NCBI GenBank assembly: GCA_965207995.1
Contig: OZ242299.1
Location: 2,046,001-2,110,000, forward strand
DNA from: DAOUKH01 sp965207995
GTDB lineage: Bacteria > Chloroflexota > Dehalococcoidia > SHYB01
Direction: 5' to 3'
DNA length: 64,000 bases
A program made the translations under genes and the position numbers. The first letter of the stretch is position 1; each line of letters begins with the position of its first letter. Below are positions 8,577-17,144 of the stretch, piece by piece. Under the pieces are notes generated by a model, which was not told the origin of the DNA, did no database searches, and saw only the letters and a program-made list of their open reading frames with translations.

Positions 8577-8870
8577 AAGGGGCTATCACGAATGAAACGG
8601 TTGCATGGATGAAGACCCCTTCCGAGGGATAACGCTCGTCTCTCCCATAGCCCACGCTGGTTGGAGAAAGCCAGTTGCAGTTCGGGCAGTCCTTTGATTC
8701 CCAACTCGAACGCCGGGCAATCGACGCGACGAGAGTGGCAACCTTGAAAGAAGCCGAGAACCAAACAGAATCAGAGAACAGTGGCCGGGCCATCTCCGAG
8801 TTCGGCGCGGCAACCATCGACTTCAACCCCGGCCCCGACGCGGAGGGCCGCCTCCGCCGTAACCGGCGAC
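8577..8870. repeat. Duplicated segment, copy A (copy B at 10770-11060)
   Basis: A diverged direct repeat of about 290 bases. The best block, reading GAAACGGTTGCAYGGATGAA followed by a CCCCTTCCGAGGGATAACGC core, is almost identical in both copies. A small plus-strand frame at 8675-8875 parallels one at 10925-11131 (shared LKE...TE...NPxPDAxxRLRR), and a minus-strand frame is also conserved. Which strand, if either, is translated cannot be told. Confidence 0.5.
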
Positions 8871-9497
8871 GGTGACAGCGCGACTGGCGATAGTGCGCAG
8901 GCGGCCACAACTGCGGCCCACCCGTGCCTGTTCCCGCGCTTCTCACTGTCAGGCCAGAGATGACTGACGAGGCTAGGTGGCACACGTGGCAGGGCGGAAC
9001 GTCTGGGACGTGAGCCAGCTAAAGGGACGCGCGAAGGGGACGAAGTGGGTTTGGGACGAGCAACCTGGCCCGGGAGTTGGTACTGACAGGGAGAAACAGC
9101 CAGACGTGCAGCGGCCAGCCTGCTCATGGACACAGGCAGCCGGGCGCGTGTCGGAACTGCGGTGCGACCGACTGCGTCAGCCATCACGCAGACATGCTGA
9201 ACCGGTCGATGCGACAAGCGCCGACGTCGACCAGTTTGCCGGGGACGAGGCGCGGAAGGCGCACCCGTTCCCTTGGCCCGACGGAGAGGCGATCAACCCC
9301 AGCCGTCAGACCGGTGTCCAGCGGGTGAAGGACCAACGTCAAACTCCAACCCTCTGGACGGGACCGAGAACGGAGGCCCTTGCGTCAACTCCGTCGGTTC
9401 GGCCCGCACTGGTTGCGAAGGACCAACGTCAAACTCCGCATTGCCAGCATTCCCTCTTGGGCGAAGCCCGTGCAACAGGGATCACGCACCCGGGTTT
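8871..9497. other. Gene-free stretch with a 21-base direct repeat
   Basis: No credible gene is seen. GAAGGACCAACGTCAAACTCC occurs at 9327-9347 and 9417-9437, 90 bases apart. The longest frame across it (8977-9555) has no family features and merely contains the repeat twice. Confidence 0.5.
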
Positions 9498-10201
9498 CTA
9501 TGGTCGGAAACCCTGGAGAAAGCCAAACAGTGAAGTCATCATAGCCGATCTGTGAGGCCGAAAAGACCCCCTGCGTGCCCCCACCCCGGAAATTGCCCAA
9601 AGCGACCTGCACAACGTAACGACGGACGACCACGACTGCGTCCACAACCTCAGCGTGAGCGCCCGCCACCGGACGATGAGCGTCCAAGCCTCGCCGAATA
9701 CCTCCTCGTTGTCATTGGCGGGCTCAATGGTCACTAGGTCGAGATACTTGCGCCGGGTCAAGGACTCCGACGGAGGATTTTTCTCCCGTCCTGACGCTCC
9801 GCTCCGTCTCCCCCTTCATCAGCGCCTTGCTGGGAAGGAACGGCGTGGGCGTGAGCGCCCCCGGTCATCTTCGCCCACATGAAGTCGTCCTGCCCCAGGG
9901 ACTCCACCTCATTCTCTAGCACCCCCAACCGTTCCTCCAAGGCGTCGTTGGGCTCCCGCTGGCGGACCGCCGTAGAACCCACGCCCTACCGCAAAGCCCG
10001 CTCCAGGGCCTCCCGCATACGCCGCGACAGCCTTCCCGTCCTTGTGCTCTCGGCCACCGTGCGCTGGTCGATCTCCTGCGCCCGCGCAGCGCCCCTGTAC
10101 CCGCGCTCCCGCACCAGCTCTTGCAGCAACGTCATGAGCCGCATGTGGTACATGTTCTCCACGTCTTTGCTGTCCTCAATGCCGTGTCCGGTGGTCTTCA
10201 T
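9498..10201 (-). pseudogene. HTH/coiled-coil family, copy 2, decayed
   Basis: This is recognisably the same family as the genes at 7424-8305 and 16152-17045. The HTH (RGAARAQEIDQRTVAEST, RRMREALERALR) is intact from ATG 10201 to an in-frame TAG at 9986-9988. There the intact copy reads LRDGVGS and this one reads LR-stop-GVGS. The same frame then resumes as GVGSTAVRQREPNDALEERL, loses frame near 9760, and returns as YLDLVTIEPANDNEEVFGEA before a deletion removes the C-terminal module. An amber codon, a frameshift and a truncation together make function unlikely. Confidence 0.75.
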
Positions 10202-10545
10202 GGCAATGTCCTCCTCCTCAAGAAATTCGTCTCAGCTGTGAATTCCGCCAAGTCCGTGTTTTCTGCGATGTCGCACCCCGCGTAACGCACCCCCACCTCA
10301 AGCGCACTTTTTGGCCGGTTTTGTCATCGGGCCGTCGATTTTGCCCGCGTCATGCACACCCACCTCAAGCATCTTTTTGTCATTGGAGACCGGACTCCGC
10401 CCTTTCATCAGATTGCTCACCGCTCACGTCCGGTAGAGGGGGTTTTGCCCCTGGTTCAGCTACGAAATCACGACTTTGACCAGTCAGTCACCAAACTCCT
10501 TTTCCTGTACACCCCTGCCACTGCAAGAAACGGCCCGCCAAAAGG
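10202..10545 (-). promoter_or_regulatory. Leader of decayed copy 2, with CACCTCAAGC repeats
   Basis: Two imperfect repeats of the form GCAC-CCCCACCTCAAGC followed by a T run and TTGTCAT occur here (about 10287-10326 and 10354-10382). The same pair recurs in the same orientation at about 36487-36576. A GGGGG-TTTTG-CCCC hairpin and TTCAGCTACGAAA follow. These are the shared leader elements of the repeat family. Confidence 0.5.
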
Positions 10546-10583
10546 AGACCTCGGAAGGCGCCACCACGCGTGAGGTCTTTTTT
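10546..10583 (+). terminator. Rho-independent terminator-like hairpin
   Basis: AGACCTC (10546-10552) pairs with GAGGTCT (10572-10578), followed by a run of six T. No plus-strand gene clearly ends here, so what it terminates is unknown. It may belong to an untranslated leader transcript. Confidence 0.45.
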
Positions 10584-10769
10584 CGTGTCTGAACCGTTCA
10601 CACTCTCTGGTGAACGCTGCGATCAAGTGCGTCGCAGCAGACCACGACGAGGTGAGCGAGGTGGCGCTGAGTTCGACAGAGCGACCAACAACCCCGGTGA
10701 CGCCGTGGCCTCCACGGCCTCATCCCGGTAGCCGGGTCTGGCCCCATTGCGTCTCGCCATCGCTACGGG

Positions 10770-11060
10770 GGATGAATGAAACGGTTGCACGGATGAATAC
10801 CCCTTCCGAGGGATAACGCTCGCCACTCCGGTCGGCCCACACTGGCGTAACGACCGGGCCGTAGTCCGGTAGGTCAACCCTGAGCACCTGGCCGAGCGCA
10901 AGCAAAGCGACGAGAGCAGAGACATTGAAGGAAGTCACCCGCAGGACAGAGCAGAAGACGCGAAGTGAAGCCTCCGCAGAACTGCGCGTGGTGGCGATCA
11001 ACTGCAACCCCGCTCCCGACGCCCAGGACCGCCTGCGCAGGCTCTTCACAATACTGGCCA
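10770..11060. repeat. Duplicated segment, copy B (copy A at 8577-8870)
   Basis: Homologous to 8577-8870 in the same orientation. The plus-strand frame 10925-11131 (TTG start, 68 residues, acidic C-terminus) and a minus-strand frame both align with their counterparts in copy A. The most conserved stretch is the 45 bases around CCCCTTCCGAGGGATAACGC. Confidence 0.5.
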
Positions 11061-11158
11061 AATTGACCCAGGACGAAGAGGCTTCCCCTGAGGACCCATC
11101 GCCTCAGCACGGCCCGGATGGGGAGGACTGAGGCGTCTTGCAGGAAGCTGCGTCGTCC

Positions 11159-11187
11159 TTGACATGAGATTGCATTAGTGCCATCAT
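11159..11187 (+). promoter_or_regulatory. Sigma-70-type promoter for hicAB
   Basis: TTGACA at 11159-11164, a 17-base spacer, then CATCAT at 11182-11187. The expected transcription start is near 11194, so the toxin GTG at 11197 would be leaderless or nearly so. Confidence 0.5.
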
Positions 11188-11196
11188 GTGAGTATC

Positions 11197-11436
11197 GTGA
11201 ACAGGACTCTGGACGACATGCGGCGCAACCCCCGGAACGTCCGGTTCGACGACCTCAGAAGGGTCTGCGACCGCTACTTCGGAGAGCCGCGGCTGAGGGG
11301 CAGCCATCTCTTCTACAGGATGCCCTGGCAGGGCAGGCCGCTGGTGAACATCCAGCCCGTTCGGGGAATGGCCAAGGCTTACCAGGTCCGTCAGGCGCTC
11401 AGGGCAATCGACAGATTGGAGGAAATGCATGGCTGA
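11197..11436 (+). CDS. hicA: HicA-family toxin (mRNA interferase)
   Basis: About 79 residues from GTG 11197; a GTG at 11188 is an alternative but abuts the -10 box. The sequence RNVRFDDLRRVCDRYFG followed by GSHLFYR matches the HicA double-stranded-RNA-binding-like fold, whose GSHxxY segment carries the catalytic histidine. HicA toxins cleave mRNA. The downstream hicB overlaps by eight bases, the usual hicA-hicB order. Confidence 0.85.
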   Translation: MNRTLDDMRRNPRNVRFDDLRRVCDRYFGEPRLRGSHLFYRMPWQGRPLVNIQPVRGMAKAYQVRQALRAIDRLEEMHG

Positions 11437-11764
11437 ATTGATCGACCGCTACACCTACCGGGTCTTCTGGTCCGACGAGGACGGGGAGTACGTCGGCCTG
11501 TGCGCCGAGTTCGGCCTGCTGAGCCACCTGGACGATACCCCGGAAAAGGCCCTGACCGGGATTCGAGAGCTGGTGTCCCACGCCGTCCAACTGAATCTGG
11601 AGGAGGGCATCGAAGTCCCGGAGCCGATATCCACACGACGCTACAGCGGGACGATCACCCTGCGCATTCCCCCGGAGACCCACCGCGCCCTGGCGATGGA
11701 GGCCGCCGAGGCGGGCGTCAGCATGAACCGGTTGGCCACCGAACGACTGACGCTGCGACGTTAG
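11429..11764 (+). CDS. hicB: HicB-family antitoxin
   Basis: 111 residues. The N-terminal part (YRVFWSDEDGEYVGLCAEF, then LSHLDDTPEKALTGIREL) is the RNase-H-like HicB fold that blocks HicA. The C-terminus (ITLRIPPETHRALAMEAAEA and SMNRLATERL) is a ribbon-helix-helix DNA-binding segment expected to autoregulate the operon. It overlaps hicA and lies directly upstream of the serine recombinase. Confidence 0.9.
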   Translation: MAELIDRYTYRVFWSDEDGEYVGLCAEFGLLSHLDDTPEKALTGIRELVSHAVQLNLEEGIEVPEPISTRRYSGTITLRIPPETHRALAMEAAEAGVSMNRLATERLTLRR

Positions 11765-11798
11765 CTTAAGCCAAGTCCTATACACAGAGGAGACAACC

Positions 11799-13415
11799 AT
11801 GCCAAGAATCAAGATGCAGCGCCGCAAGGCGAAGGAAGGCAGGGCGGCCATCTACGCCCGCGTCTCGGACCAGAGCCAGGACGCCGAGGACAAGACCTCC
11901 ATCTCAGAGCAAATCAGTGACATGGAGGCCCACTGCGAAAGGCGCGGCCTGACCATCGTCGCCCGCTATCAGGAGGTGGGACAGGGCTGGTCGAAGAAGC
12001 GCCCGGAGTTCCAGAGGATGCTCGCCGACGCCAGGCGGGGACGCTTCGACACCATCGTCTGCTGGAAGTCCGACCGGCTCAGCCGGGGCATGTACCCCGC
12101 AGCCGCCCTCATGGAGGTGGTCGAGGCGCACCACATAGAGTTGGAAGCCGTCATGGACGCCATCGACATGAAGACCTTCGGCCTCATGGCCGCCATCGGC
12201 AAGATCGAGCTGGACAACTTCCGGGAGAGGGCGTCGATGGGCAGACGGGGCGCGGCCAAGCAGGGCCGAATCCCCATCGGCAACGTCCCCTACGGCTATC
12301 GCATCGGGGACGACGGCAGGCCCGAGATAGCGGAGGACGAGGCCGAGGTCGTCCGCCGCATCTTCCGCATGTGCGTCCGGGACGACCTCGGAGCGCGGGT
12401 GATCGGCCAGCGTCTCATGGCCGACGGCGTTCCCGTCGCCAACGGCGGCAAGCGGTGGTGGGACGGACAGGTATACCGTATCCTCAGCAACGAGACCTAC
12501 AAGGGCACGTGGTGGTACGGCAAGGCCCGCTACGTATCCACCGAGGATGGAACGAGAGTTTACGAGAAGGACAGGGAGACCTGGATACCCGTGCCGTTCC
12601 CGCAGATAGTGGACGAGCAGACCTGGGATATGGCCCAGAGCCTCATGAAGAAGCGACGCACCCGCTCCTACCGCAACACCAAGATATTCTACCTGTTGCA
12701 GCACCTTGTCCGGTGCACCGGGTGCGGGATGCTCATGGGCTGCATGGCCACCAGGAAGCGGACGGTCAAGCGCAACGGCAAGGTCTACAAGTACGAGATG
12801 GACGTCCCCCGCCGCTACTACAAGTGCTACGGCGTGCAGCACTTCCGCACGGGTTGCCGCAAGCACACGATGATCCGTGCGGAGCGGCTGGAGGGACTGG
12901 TCTGGGGCGAGGTCAAGAAGGTGCTGGAGTCCCCCGGCCTCATCGTCGCCGGCATCGAGTCGCTGGACACGCAGGAGGACGGAGGGCTGGAAAACCAGAT
13001 TGCCAGGGCGGAGCGCGAGCTTCAGAGGGTGCAGTTCGAGGAAGACCGGGTGATCAGACTCTACGTCACGGAGAAGATCACCGAGGAGCAGATGGACCGG
13101 CAGCGCAAGTTCATCACCGAGCGGTTGGAGACGCTGCGGAAAGGGCTGGACGACCTCCGCGCCAGGGAGATGGCGGCGGTGGAGAAGCAGGCTTTGGGTG
13201 AGCACGTGGTCGAGTGGGCCAACCGGGTCGGCGACAGACTGGACGACCTGCCGGACGAGGAGCGCCGCGAGGTGTTGCGGCTCCTTCTCGACGAGGTGAC
13301 CATCGATGGGGAGAACAGCGTCAATCTCACGCTCGGCATCCCAACGGAAGAGTTAGAATCAATTGAACCACCGGTAACAGATTTTCGCTGTAGAATTCAT
13401 CTACGGACTCGATGA
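11799..13415 (+). CDS. Large serine recombinase/integrase, C-terminus fused to target DNA
   Basis: 538 residues, the usual size for large serine integrases. It has an N-terminal resolvase catalytic domain with YARVSDQSQD (nucleophile S23), a recombinase domain (about 180-290), a zinc ribbon starting CTGCGMLMGC with later cysteines, and a coiled coil (about 385-460). ATG 11799 is preceded by AGAGGAGAC. The last residues after about GIPTEELESIE are encoded across a junction with a second recombinase gene on the opposite strand, consistent with an attachment site at the 3' end of the integrase gene. It probably moved the DNA to its left. Confidence 0.9.
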   Translation: MPRIKMQRRKAKEGRAAIYARVSDQSQDAEDKTSISEQISDMEAHCERRGLTIVARYQEVGQGWSKKRPEFQRMLADARRGRFDTIVCWKSDRLSRGMYPAAALMEVVEAHHIELEAVMDAIDMKTFGLMAAIGKIELDNFRERASMGRRGAAKQGRIPIGNVPYGYRIGDDGRPEIAEDEAEVVRRIFRMCVRDDLGARVIGQRLMADGVPVANGGKRWWDGQVYRILSNETYKGTWWYGKARYVSTEDGTRVYEKDRETWIPVPFPQIVDEQTWDMAQSLMKKRRTRSYRNTKIFYLLQHLVRCTGCGMLMGCMATRKRTVKRNGKVYKYEMDVPRRYYKCYGVQHFRTGCRKHTMIRAERLEGLVWGEVKKVLESPGLIVAGIESLDTQEDGGLENQIARAERELQRVQFEEDRVIRLYVTEKITEEQMDRQRKFITERLETLRKGLDDLRAREMAAVEKQALGEHVVEWANRVGDRLDDLPDEERREVLRLLLDEVTIDGENSVNLTLGIPTEELESIEPPVTDFRCRIHLRTR

Positions 13416-13800
13416 TGGCCTCCATGAGCCTGCCGGTGGCGGAGTCGTCGGCGTGCTCGGTGATGGAGACGACGCGGACGCCCTTCCTTCTCAGCATGGA
13501 CTTGAAGGCGACGGCGTGCTCCCGCTTGCGGGTGAATCTCGAAAACTTCCAGACCAAAATCTCGGCAAACGGGGCCTCCGGTTTGCTGGCCTCGTCCAGC
13601 ATCTTGCGAAACTCCGGCCTGTCGGCGATGCGGCCGCTCTCGGCCTCGTCGATGTACTCTCTCGCCACGACGTAGCCGCTCTTGTCGGCGTAGTCGCGCA
13701 ATGCCCGTAGCTGGGCGGCCACGGACAGGTCCACGTCCTGGCGGTCGCTGGACACCCTGGCGTAGAGGGCGACGGGGGTGGGGTTACTCGTCTGATTCAT
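13327..13800 (-). pseudogene. Serine recombinase, catalytic domain only (truncated)
   Basis: ATG 13800 follows an AGGAGG site. It encodes YARVSSDRQD and a complete resolvase domain up to SVDEFYSENL, then breaks off at about 13376-13390 into unrelated sequence (LPVVQLILTLPLGCRA). Its intact relatives at 39797-41371 and 41014-42948 continue with a recombinase domain and zinc ribbon. The breakpoint coincides with the 3' end of the recombinase on the other strand, so this gene was probably the integration target. The missing C-terminal half is not found elsewhere in the window. Confidence 0.85.
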
Positions 13801-13820
13801 GGGTGGGTCCTCCTCTCGGT

Positions 13821-14027
13821 TCATCGCTGTTCGTTCCGGTGTGAGCGTCGTCTCTGCATCCGCTCCTTGATGCGCCATTCGCGCTCCTCCATGTACAGGC
13901 GTATGGCCTCTCGAAGCACCTCGCTCACGGTGCGGCTCTCATCCTTGACCACCTGCCGGAGGTGTCGGGCCATCTCCGGCGGCAGCGAGAATGTGATGGT
14001 GCTGGTGTTCCTCGGCTTGACGGGCAA
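13821..14027 (-). CDS. Ribbon-helix-helix (CopG-like) regulator
   Basis: 68 residues. The strand STITFSLPPEMARHLRQVVK followed by SRTVSEVLREAIRLYMEE is a classic RHH fold. The start appears to be TTG 14027 with GGGGGAG upstream. It ends 20 bases before the truncated recombinase gene and would be co-transcribed with it. An AGTAAG-N4-CTTACT palindrome in its promoter is the likely operator. Confidence 0.8.
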   Translation of the reverse strand: MPVKPRNTSTITFSLPPEMARHLRQVVKDESRTVSEVLREAIRLYMEEREWRIKERMQRRRSHRNEQR

Positions 14028-14055
14028 CGTGCGCTCCCCCTTGCCTTTGCCCTCC

Positions 14056-14076
14056 GTTATAGTAAGGCGTCTTACT
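14056..14076 (-). promoter_or_regulatory. -10 box overlapping palindromic operator AGTAAGGCGTCTTACT
   Basis: The inverted repeat AGTAAG-GCGT-CTTACT spans 14061-14076. On the minus strand a TATAAC -10 box (14056-14061) touches it, about 30 bases upstream of the RHH gene start. This layout suits autorepression by the RHH protein. Confidence 0.55.
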
Positions 14077-14272
14077 CTCTATCATCCCGCAACCGTAGCC
14101 CCACCGTCAAGGGAAAGTTGGCAAGAATCGGGCCGGGAGGCCCTGTATCTGCGTCATCGCTGCGAGCGATCCGGCGGCGCTGGTCAAGGCCGTCGAGGGA
14201 ACATTTGGAGCCGCCAAATGGCTCCTCGGAGGCCGGATGTGATGTTCTACCCGTGTACAAGGATTTAGCTCA

Positions 14273-16140
14273 GTTGCAGAAATGCAAGTCAGGACTGTTT
14301 TGAAGCTGAATCAGGCGGCAATAGAGACGTTTGCGAAAAGAGAGCGAGCAGTTCGATATTAGGGCAGGTTCACCCGGTTCGGGCGAAAGTTGCAGAAATG
14401 CAAGTCGGCGGAATCGGTCTGTGCAGCCACGTTCCAGCCACATCGGAGCGAGCAATGTCGACGCCCTCTGAGACGGTGACAGAGGGATTGTTGACCGGTC
14501 ACGCCGTAGAGAACCTCGAAGAGGACAAGAATGGGACGGTCGGCGACCCCGCCAGTTCTGCAACAAAATGTACTTTTGGGAGCTGTTGGGGGCTGACACG
14601 GTAAGTAGTGGGAATGTCCCTTTGTCCCCTACAGGAAGTCCTGGGAACGGCTTCTGTGACAAGTTGTCAGCAAGTTGCGAGGGCTTCGGCGTCGGTTGGG
14701 TGAGAGTTGGGGACAGGGCTGCGTAGCTATAAGCCGTAGCTGAGAGGCGAGGGAGACGGGGGTGAGTGACGTGGCGGCGAAAACGGCCTGACCGGTCGGT
14801 TCTGCAACCGATTGTACTTTTGTGGGCGGTAGCGGAGATGCATGACCGGTCGCGTCTGCAAGTTGTCCCAGCAAGGCTGCTGGGACAGCCCCTATTGGAA
14901 GCGTCGGGAACCGAAAAGACGGTGATTGTTGTACCTGATGCATCAGGGTCGGGGGCCTTCTGTGGAGGGAATGCGGCGGGTGTGGTCACCGTTACACCTG
15001 ATGCATCACGGACAGAGGGCGTCTGTCGAGGGAGTACGGCGGCGGCAGTATCCATGCGTCGCCCAGGACGCCATGCTCGGCCAGGGCCTCGGCGTTGGAG
15101 GTGACGACGGGCACGTCGTCCTCTCCGTCAGCGACGTCGAGGAAGGCGGTCTCGCTGGCGGGGGACTCGAAGACGAAGAGCACGCGGGGCGGGCACCTCT
15201 CGTGGTCGCGCTCCGCGTGTGGACGCAGCCTACGGCTATAACCGCTCGCATGGCGCTGTCATGGGTGTCACCCGTTATGGCGTGCGGGGTTCTGGGGATC
15301 GCCGACGGTGCCGCACCCGTGTACAGAGATTGGGAGTTGGTGGACAGAACGTCATCGGGTCCTGGGCAAGCTGATTTGGGAGAGAAGGCCGCCTACAGGA
15401 CCATTGCGGGAAGCACTTTGGTTCCGGGGTTCCTTCCACGGTCATGGGGCAGTCGCAGCTAGGGAATGGGGGAAAGTGGAACATGGCGGTTGGCAGGGCA
15501 TATGGGGCATCGCCAGCTATGAAATGGGGCAAGTGGAACATGGACGCATAGACGGCGCGGAACGAGCAACGGACACGAGCCTTCTGGCGGTGATGCGTAG
15601 ACCGCTGGGACGGCCCCTGGTTGTTCACGATCATCAACCTGAGCACGCGATGTGGAACGCTGTGCGTGACTTCGCGGGCGACGGGGAGGGCAAGGCCGAG
15701 CGTCAAGGACGGTAGAACGGCGTCAGGCTCATCAACGGCTGAGAGTGCCAGCGGTTGGCCGCCGGGCACGACATCGTGGAGAAGGCTGGCGTTCGCGACA
15801 TCGGCGGCGCTCCGTGATGAACGTGAGGGGAGTCGCGATGGGGAGCCGAGCACCCCAGCGGCAACGATCAACGACCAGGAATTCACCGTGCCGGTGTTCA
15901 AGGGCTGATGCGTCAGACTGCAATCGCCCACGGGAGGTTTTCGCCCAGGGAGGGCTGTAAGGAGAATTGGAATACATTGCAGAATACAATCAAGGTGATA
16001 TTCGTAGCTGAATGAAGGGAAATGCAGGAAGCCTGAAGGCAATCCGGCGAGCAGTTTTACTGCGGGCTGGTGCTAAGGCTATTGTACTTATTGTAGTGCG
16101 GGGATTGTAGTTTTCTGAGGATGGGGGCGCTGATGCCAAG
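14273..16140. repeat. Modular palindrome-rich leader region of HTH/coiled-coil copy 3
   Basis: About 1.9 kb without a credible gene, built from diverged modules. Elements include TTGCA-N4-TGCAA at 14274-14287 and 14390-14403; two TGCAAC-N4-TGTAC words (about 14571 and 14807); a GTCCCAGCA hairpin at 14865-14886; CCTGATGCATCAGG at 14934-14947; CTGATGCATCAC at 14998-15009; CTGATGCGTCAG at 15905-15916; two GTGGAACATGG repeats (about 15476 and 15532); and ATTGTA direct repeats at 16081, 16090 and 16104. About 14.57-16.5 kb aligns in inverted orientation with 35.04-36.33 kb. It leads into the HTH gene at 16152. Confidence 0.65.
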
Positions 16141-16151
16141 AGGAGCCCGGC

Positions 16152-17045
16152 ATGGATGGGTTGAAGGATGAGGACGACGGTGTGAGTGTTCCCCTATCGG
16201 ATGCCCCCCTATCGGACGACTCCTTACTGGACATGCTGGACGCCCTCGTCGAGCAACGGGGCAAGGTGGCCGCTGCCGAGGCCCTGGGGGTGAACTACCG
16301 CACGATGATGGCCTGCCATGAGTCCCGCAAGGTTTCCCGGCGTATGCGGAAGGCGCTGGAGGAGTTCAAGGACAAGCACGGTGACGGCGATGGTGAACAG
16401 GGCGGTGACGCCGACGGCAGAGCGCAGAAGGTCGTGGCCCTCGAAGAACGGGTGAAGGCGTTGGAAGCGGAGAACCAAGCCCTGCGGGAGACCATCGACA
16501 CACAGGCGAGACAATTGGCGGAGTTGGAGCCTAGTGGTGGAGGGCCGGAGGAAGGTGGCCGACAAGAGACTGAGGCCGATGTCCCGGAGGATGATGACGA
16601 TGGAAGCGCACAGTGGGAGCCTCCGAGACGGGATCACGGGCTTCCCGACGCCGGCGTGGTCACGCTGGAGGAACAGCCGGACGAGGAGCACGCCTTCGGA
16701 CCAGCTGCCCCTCTGGTGAAGGAGTGGCGAGGACTGAGGACCGGGGCTGAGGCTTCGAGCGGTCGGGTGGACCGGGCCAAGGCTGCGGTCCGACGGTGGG
16801 AGCTGGAGGTCGCCATGCTGGGAGACTACGGCCTCACCCTGCCGCCAGAGACGGAGGCGTTGGACGCATTGCGCAGGGAGAACCACCTTACGATAGCGTC
16901 GCAAGGCCCTGGCCGAAGCAAAGCGGGCGTTGGCAAGGGCGAAGCGTATGCGGTGGCTAAGGCGAGCACTAACTTTGGGCGTGTGTACAGTCCCTCGCTT
17001 CGCCGTCAGATGCTGGGTTACGACAGACCAAGACCGGACTACTGA
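16152..17045 (+). CDS. HTH/coiled-coil protein, unrecognised repeat family, copy 3
   Basis: 297 residues with the same layout as the gene at 7424-8305. An N-terminal HTH (KVAAAEALGVNYRTMMACHE, then RRMRKALEEF) is followed by a coiled coil with VVALEERVKALEAENQALRE (about 97-125), an acidic linker, and a C-terminal module with EEHAFGPAAPLVKEWR and LEVAMLGDYGLTLPPET. AGAGGAG precedes ATG 16152. The HTH recognition helix differs from that of copy 1, and the DNA words upstream differ too. No family was recognised; a KfrA-like plasmid regulator or a partition/replication accessory protein are possibilities. Confidence 0.75.
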   Translation: MDGLKDEDDGVSVPLSDAPLSDDSLLDMLDALVEQRGKVAAAEALGVNYRTMMACHESRKVSRRMRKALEEFKDKHGDGDGEQGGDADGRAQKVVALEERVKALEAENQALRETIDTQARQLAELEPSGGGPEEGGRQETEADVPEDDDDGSAQWEPPRRDHGLPDAGVVTLEEQPDEEHAFGPAAPLVKEWRGLRTGAEASSGRVDRAKAAVRRWELEVAMLGDYGLTLPPETEALDALRRENHLTIASQGPGRSKAGVGKGEAYAVAKASTNFGRVYSPSLRRQMLGYDRPRPDY

Positions 17046-17144
17046 TCAGGGATTGCGGAGAGCTGGTTGGTAGGTACTGCGCTTCTGGGAGAACGTCAAC
17101 TCTGAAGCGGCGATGCTGGATATCAAGGCAACCTTGGACCGTAC

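Noticed and set aside
8977..9555. 192-residue open frame
   Set aside because: Low-quality composition, no domain, and it simply contains a 21-base direct repeat twice. Treated as non-coding.
11904..13205. 433-residue minus-strand frame
   Set aside because: Antisense to the serine recombinase, whose catalytic and zinc-ribbon motifs are unmistakable.
14270..15055. 261-residue minus-strand frame and a 112-residue plus-strand frame at 14766-15104
   Set aside because: Both cross the palindrome modules. Similar frames appear in the inverted copy at 36 kb only because the DNA is similar, and no protein-type conservation is evident.
14270..16050. CRISPR-like impression from repeated short words
   Set aside because: The repeats differ from one another, are unevenly spaced and mostly palindromic. 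There are no uniform spacers and no cas genes.
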